A DNA stretch of 64,000 bases from assembly GCF_020819595.1 (NCBI RefSeq), contig NZ_JAJHNP010000005.1, forward strand, positions 248,001-312,000. Direction: 5' to 3'. Position numbers and translations under genes: made by a program. Every line of letters starts with the position of its first letter. Positions within the stretch are counted from its first letter, which is position 1. Below are positions 63,662 through 64,000 of the stretch, one piece after another. The notes under the pieces were generated by a model that ran no database searches, was not told the DNA's origin, and was given only the letters and a program-made list of their open reading frames with translations. The DNA comes from Streptomyces barringtoniae. GTDB taxonomy: Bacteria > Actinomycetota > Actinomycetes > Streptomycetales > Streptomycetaceae.

Positions 63662-64000
63662 TCACCGAGCGCTGCCGGAGGTGCGCAGTCCTAGCGGGTC
63701 CTGGTAGACGGCGGCGAGCACCGGCGCGGTCGCAGCCACCGCGAGCGTGTCGGTGCCGAAGGAGCCGGTCCGCACCAGATCGCCGGCGCCACCCAGTTCG
63801 CTGCTCAACTCGGGCAGCAGCTGGGGCAGATGGAGGGTGACGGCCTCGGTCAGGACCAGAACGTCCGGACTGATCATGTCCAGCATCGGCCGTACGGCGC
63901 GCGCGACCATCCGGAGCCTGGAGCGGCACAGTTCCACAGCGCGTTCGTCCCCCTCCCGCGCGGCCCGCAGCAGCAGGCGCAGGTCGGCGTGGGCGGTGAC
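63662..64000 (-). CDS. ROK-family transcriptional regulator (C-terminal part)
   Basis: The last 112 residues of a ROK (repressor, ORF, kinase) protein, cut by the window end; the start lies beyond 64000. The segment RMVARAVRPMLDMISPDVLVL (about 45 residues in) and the ending LAVAATAPVLAAVYQDPL are typical of ROK regulators, which bind sugars through a kinase-like domain and DNA through an N-terminal winged helix. The part with helix-turn-helix and ATP motif is outside the window. Its relation to the TauD gene downstream is unknown. Confidence 0.78.
   Translation of the reverse strand, partial: VTAHADLRLLLRAAREGDERAVELCRSRLRMVARAVRPMLDMISPDVLVLTEAVTLHLPQLLPELSSELGGAGDLVRTGSFGTDTLAVAATAPVLAAVYQDPLGLRTSGSAR

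Overview
The window is typical Streptomyces chromosome: GC content is about 70% or higher, third codon positions are almost all G or C, and GTG and TTG starts are common. Tat signals (DUF4185 protein, secreted dioxygenase), lipoboxes, AfsR/LuxR, LytTR, LacI, ROK and TetR regulators and mycothiol-type remnants fit the same genus. About 55 genes are intact. At least eight short decayed gene pieces and scattered small hypothetical genes suggest an accessory, arm-like region rather than the conserved core.

Layout. 1-3.1 kb: end of a molybdenum hydroxylase coupled to a GH65 phosphorylase/hydrolase. 3.1-4.2 kb: methyltransferase-Nudix fusion. 4.3-9 kb: a LytTR response regulator and LytS-type kinase bracketing a sodium:solute symporter, with a 27-bp tandem repeat before the kinase. 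10-13.4 kb: hydrolase with a replaced nucleophile, thioredoxin-like ferredoxin, a cobalamin riboswitch ahead of the cobalt transporter cbtBA, and a catalytically degenerate histidine-phosphatase-fold protein. 13.4-23.8 kb: a sugar regulon described below. 23.8-31 kb: gene remnants, cyclase/GMC oxidoreductase/SDR group, GH15 enzyme. 31-38.8 kb: TetR with twin operators, anti-sigma-like ATPase, KAS III with its TetR, GntR plus fatty acid hydroxylase, secreted intradiol dioxygenase. 38.9-43.5 kb: zinc-finger/NB-ARC/LuxR regulator, DEAD-box helicase, DUF5302. 43.9-52.4 kb: KatG, small hypotheticals, a SpoIIE-type remnant, GNAT proteins, RNase J. 52.4-61.1 kb: IS701 remnant, SUKH/SMI1 gene and a secreted multidomain protein with a nuclease-like tail, plus three secreted or membrane companions. 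61.9-64 kb: FMN reductase remnant, TauD-type dioxygenase, and a ROK regulator cut by the window end.

Most notable system. The genes at 13.4-23.8 kb appear to form one D-arabinan (D-arabinofuranose polymer) utilisation regulon. They are a Tat-exported DUF4185 protein (the fold of GH183 endo-D-arabinanases), a DUF2961 protein (GH172, which includes exo-D-arabinofuranosidases), an ABC importer, a fucose-isomerase-like enzyme (such enzymes act on D-arabinose), an FGGY kinase (candidate D-ribulose kinase), and a LacI repressor. Three matching operators (consensus GCTGAAAWSGATTTCW) sit before the kinase, before the GH172 gene and before lacI. In the proposed scheme, actinobacterial arabinogalactan is cut outside, imported, trimmed to D-arabinose, isomerised to D-ribulose and phosphorylated into the pentose phosphate pathway. 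The family names are recognised from sequence; the joint pathway is inference.

Second system. The secreted protein at 54.4-59.0 kb carries a lytic-transglycosylase-like core, a golvesin-type beta domain and a NucA/NucB-like DNase tail. It ends 58 bases from a convergent, lower-GC SUKH (SMI1/KNR4) gene, a family known for immunity to nuclease toxins. This looks like a polymorphic-toxin-like locus.
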